Below, one piece after another: positions 52,548-53,095 of a stretch of 53,095 bases of DNA (the first letter of the stretch is position 1; every line of letters begins with the position of its first letter). The notes under the pieces were generated by a model. It did not search any database. It was not told where the DNA came from and worked only from the letters and a program-made list of their open reading frames with translations. The stretch covers positions 1 through 53,095 of the forward strand of contig NZ_DAHVNP010000067.1 in the NCBI RefSeq assembly GCF_027319265.1, given 5' to 3'. Both the position numbers and the translations under genes were made by a program. This stretch comes from Ferrimicrobium sp. Its GTDB lineage: Bacteria; Actinomycetota; Acidimicrobiia; Acidimicrobiales; Acidimicrobiaceae.

Positions 52548-52655
52548 ATGCGCATGCGATCACTACCGCCCAGGTGCAATGACGACCATGGCGCACAAGT
52601 GCGGCCATGGTTAACCATCTCGCCGTACGCCGACACCAAGTCGTCACAGGGATGA
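52548..52655 (+). CDS. Possible 35-residue leaderless leader peptide
   Basis: From the ATG 6 nt after the TATACT hexamer, a 35-codon frame reads MRMRSLPPRCNDDHG, then AQVRPWLTISPYADTKSSQG, and ends with TGA at 52653-52655. The stop overlaps the ATG at 52652 of the downstream secreted-protein gene by the coupling sequence ATGA. The peptide has no known family and could instead be a chance frame. The promoter spacing and the ATGA overlap are what favour it. Confidence 0.4.
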   Translation: MRMRSLPPRCNDDHGAQVRPWLTISPYADTKSSQG

Positions 52656-53095
52656 GCAAAGCGATCAGCATGGGGGCGCACTTGGTCCGAAACAGGCCTC
52701 GTAACCAAGATTTGGCATCGATCAAGTCACGTCTCTCGCGCTGTCGACACCCGTCGTTCCGGTTCTTAACAACACTGATCATCCTTGTCGCGACGAGCTT
52801 ATCGTTGGCGCTCGTACCGGCACCAGCTCTTGCCAAAGCGAGTTCGCCAATGCACCCAGCACGGCTCCCCGCTGGACTCGGGTTGACTGGGGATTCCAGT
52901 GACATTTCCGACATCACCTGCCCGTCGCAGAACCAGTGCCTGGCGGTGGGCAATGGTACCAAGGGTGCGGTTCTTCTTCGTACGACCAACGGAGGCGCGA
53001 GTTGGAGTCGGGTCACGCTCCCAAGTGGACAGGGCTTGGTCGATCATTCGATAGGTTTTATTAACACGATCACCTGCCCGTCGCAGAACCAGTGC
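52652..53095 (+). CDS. Secreted Cys-patterned beta-propeller repeat protein (partial)
   Basis: The gene runs off the window after 148 codons. An N-terminal basic stretch is followed by a signal segment (FRFLTTLIILVATSLSLAL, cleavage near PALAKA). The mature part contains ITCPSQNQCLAVGNGTKGA, VLLRTTNGGASWSRVTLPSG, and then ITCPSQNQC again after 52 codons. This fits the BNR/YCF48-like propeller repeats (isCps...C.AvG...ttdGGatW) abundant in secreted proteins of Acidimicrobiia. An in-frame ATG at 52607 would extend it by 15 residues, but the ATGA overlap with the short ORF favours 52652. Confidence 0.75.
   Translation, partial: MSKAISMGAHLVRNRPRNQDLASIKSRLSRCRHPSFRFLTTLIILVATSLSLALVPAPALAKASSPMHPARLPAGLGLTGDSSDISDITCPSQNQCLAVGNGTKGAVLLRTTNGGASWSRVTLPSGQGLVDHSIGFINTITCPSQNQC

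Noticed and set aside
1-53095. CRISPR arrays, phage genes or rRNA operons
   Set aside because: No regularly spaced direct repeats with unique spacers, no structural phage genes and no rRNA motifs were seen; the tandem repeats here have no spacers.

Overview
The window looks like a chromosome segment from an actinobacterium of moderately high G+C, most likely class Acidimicrobiia (the acidophilic iron-oxidising Ferrimicrobium/Acidimicrobium/Acidithrix group would fit). The signs are two tiny ribosomal proteins typical of Actinobacteria (bS22 at 410-508 and bL37 at 7623-7706), the actinobacterial gene order metG-tatD-[wall protein]-rsmA-ispE, an FmdB/galU/moeA neighbourhood, the split lycopene cyclase CrtYc+CrtYd, and Cys-patterned secreted beta-propeller repeats. 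The genus is an inference from gene content. No search could be run.

Layout. 1-7706: tRNA-Gln, bS22, a bidirectional terminator, then a tight leftward housekeeping run (ychF, DUF192-like, rsmI, metG, tatD, an RlpA-like wall protein, rsmA, ispE) joined by 1-17-nt overlaps, and bL37 just beyond it. 8294-11200: leftward kynureninase, NifS-like enzyme and membrane protein. 11520-19327: sugar metabolism (galT; GH15-zwf-glucokinase leftward; an MFS transporter; a PfkB kinase). 19528-25731: aminopeptidase N, then an uncharacterised glycosyltransferase/methyltransferase/alpha-alpha-barrel set. 25732-26648: a decayed stretch with a possible transposase relic. 26649-29616: a cytosolic PRC/MgtE-N/CBS protein facing an NRAMP-like transporter with an altered metal site. 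29806-33378: a methyltransferase, an SRAP protein and dxs.

33610-43387 holds a complete beta-carotene/zeaxanthin route in two convergent halves: crtYc-crtYd-crtZ rightward and crtE-crtI-crtB leftward, with dxs supplying the MEP pathway. The halves are separated by about 5 kb containing a broken IS607-type serine recombinase, a secreted GH25-like protein, a DUF6671 protein and a membrane acyltransferase. 43699-50307: PHP phosphoesterase, FmdB, galU-moeA, YbaK, small membrane and secreted proteins and a metallophosphoesterase. 50355-53095: tRNA-Thr, a DUF885 peptidase-like protein, and the start of a secreted repeat protein behind a strong promoter and a short leader ORF.

Two themes recur. Several genes lack a Shine-Dalgarno sequence and have a TANNNT hexamer 6-10 nt before the start codon, suggesting leaderless or near-leaderless transcripts. 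Many intergenic regions carry short tandem duplications, three of them sharing a TGGGSCAT core and lying upstream of genes between 36 and 44 kb.
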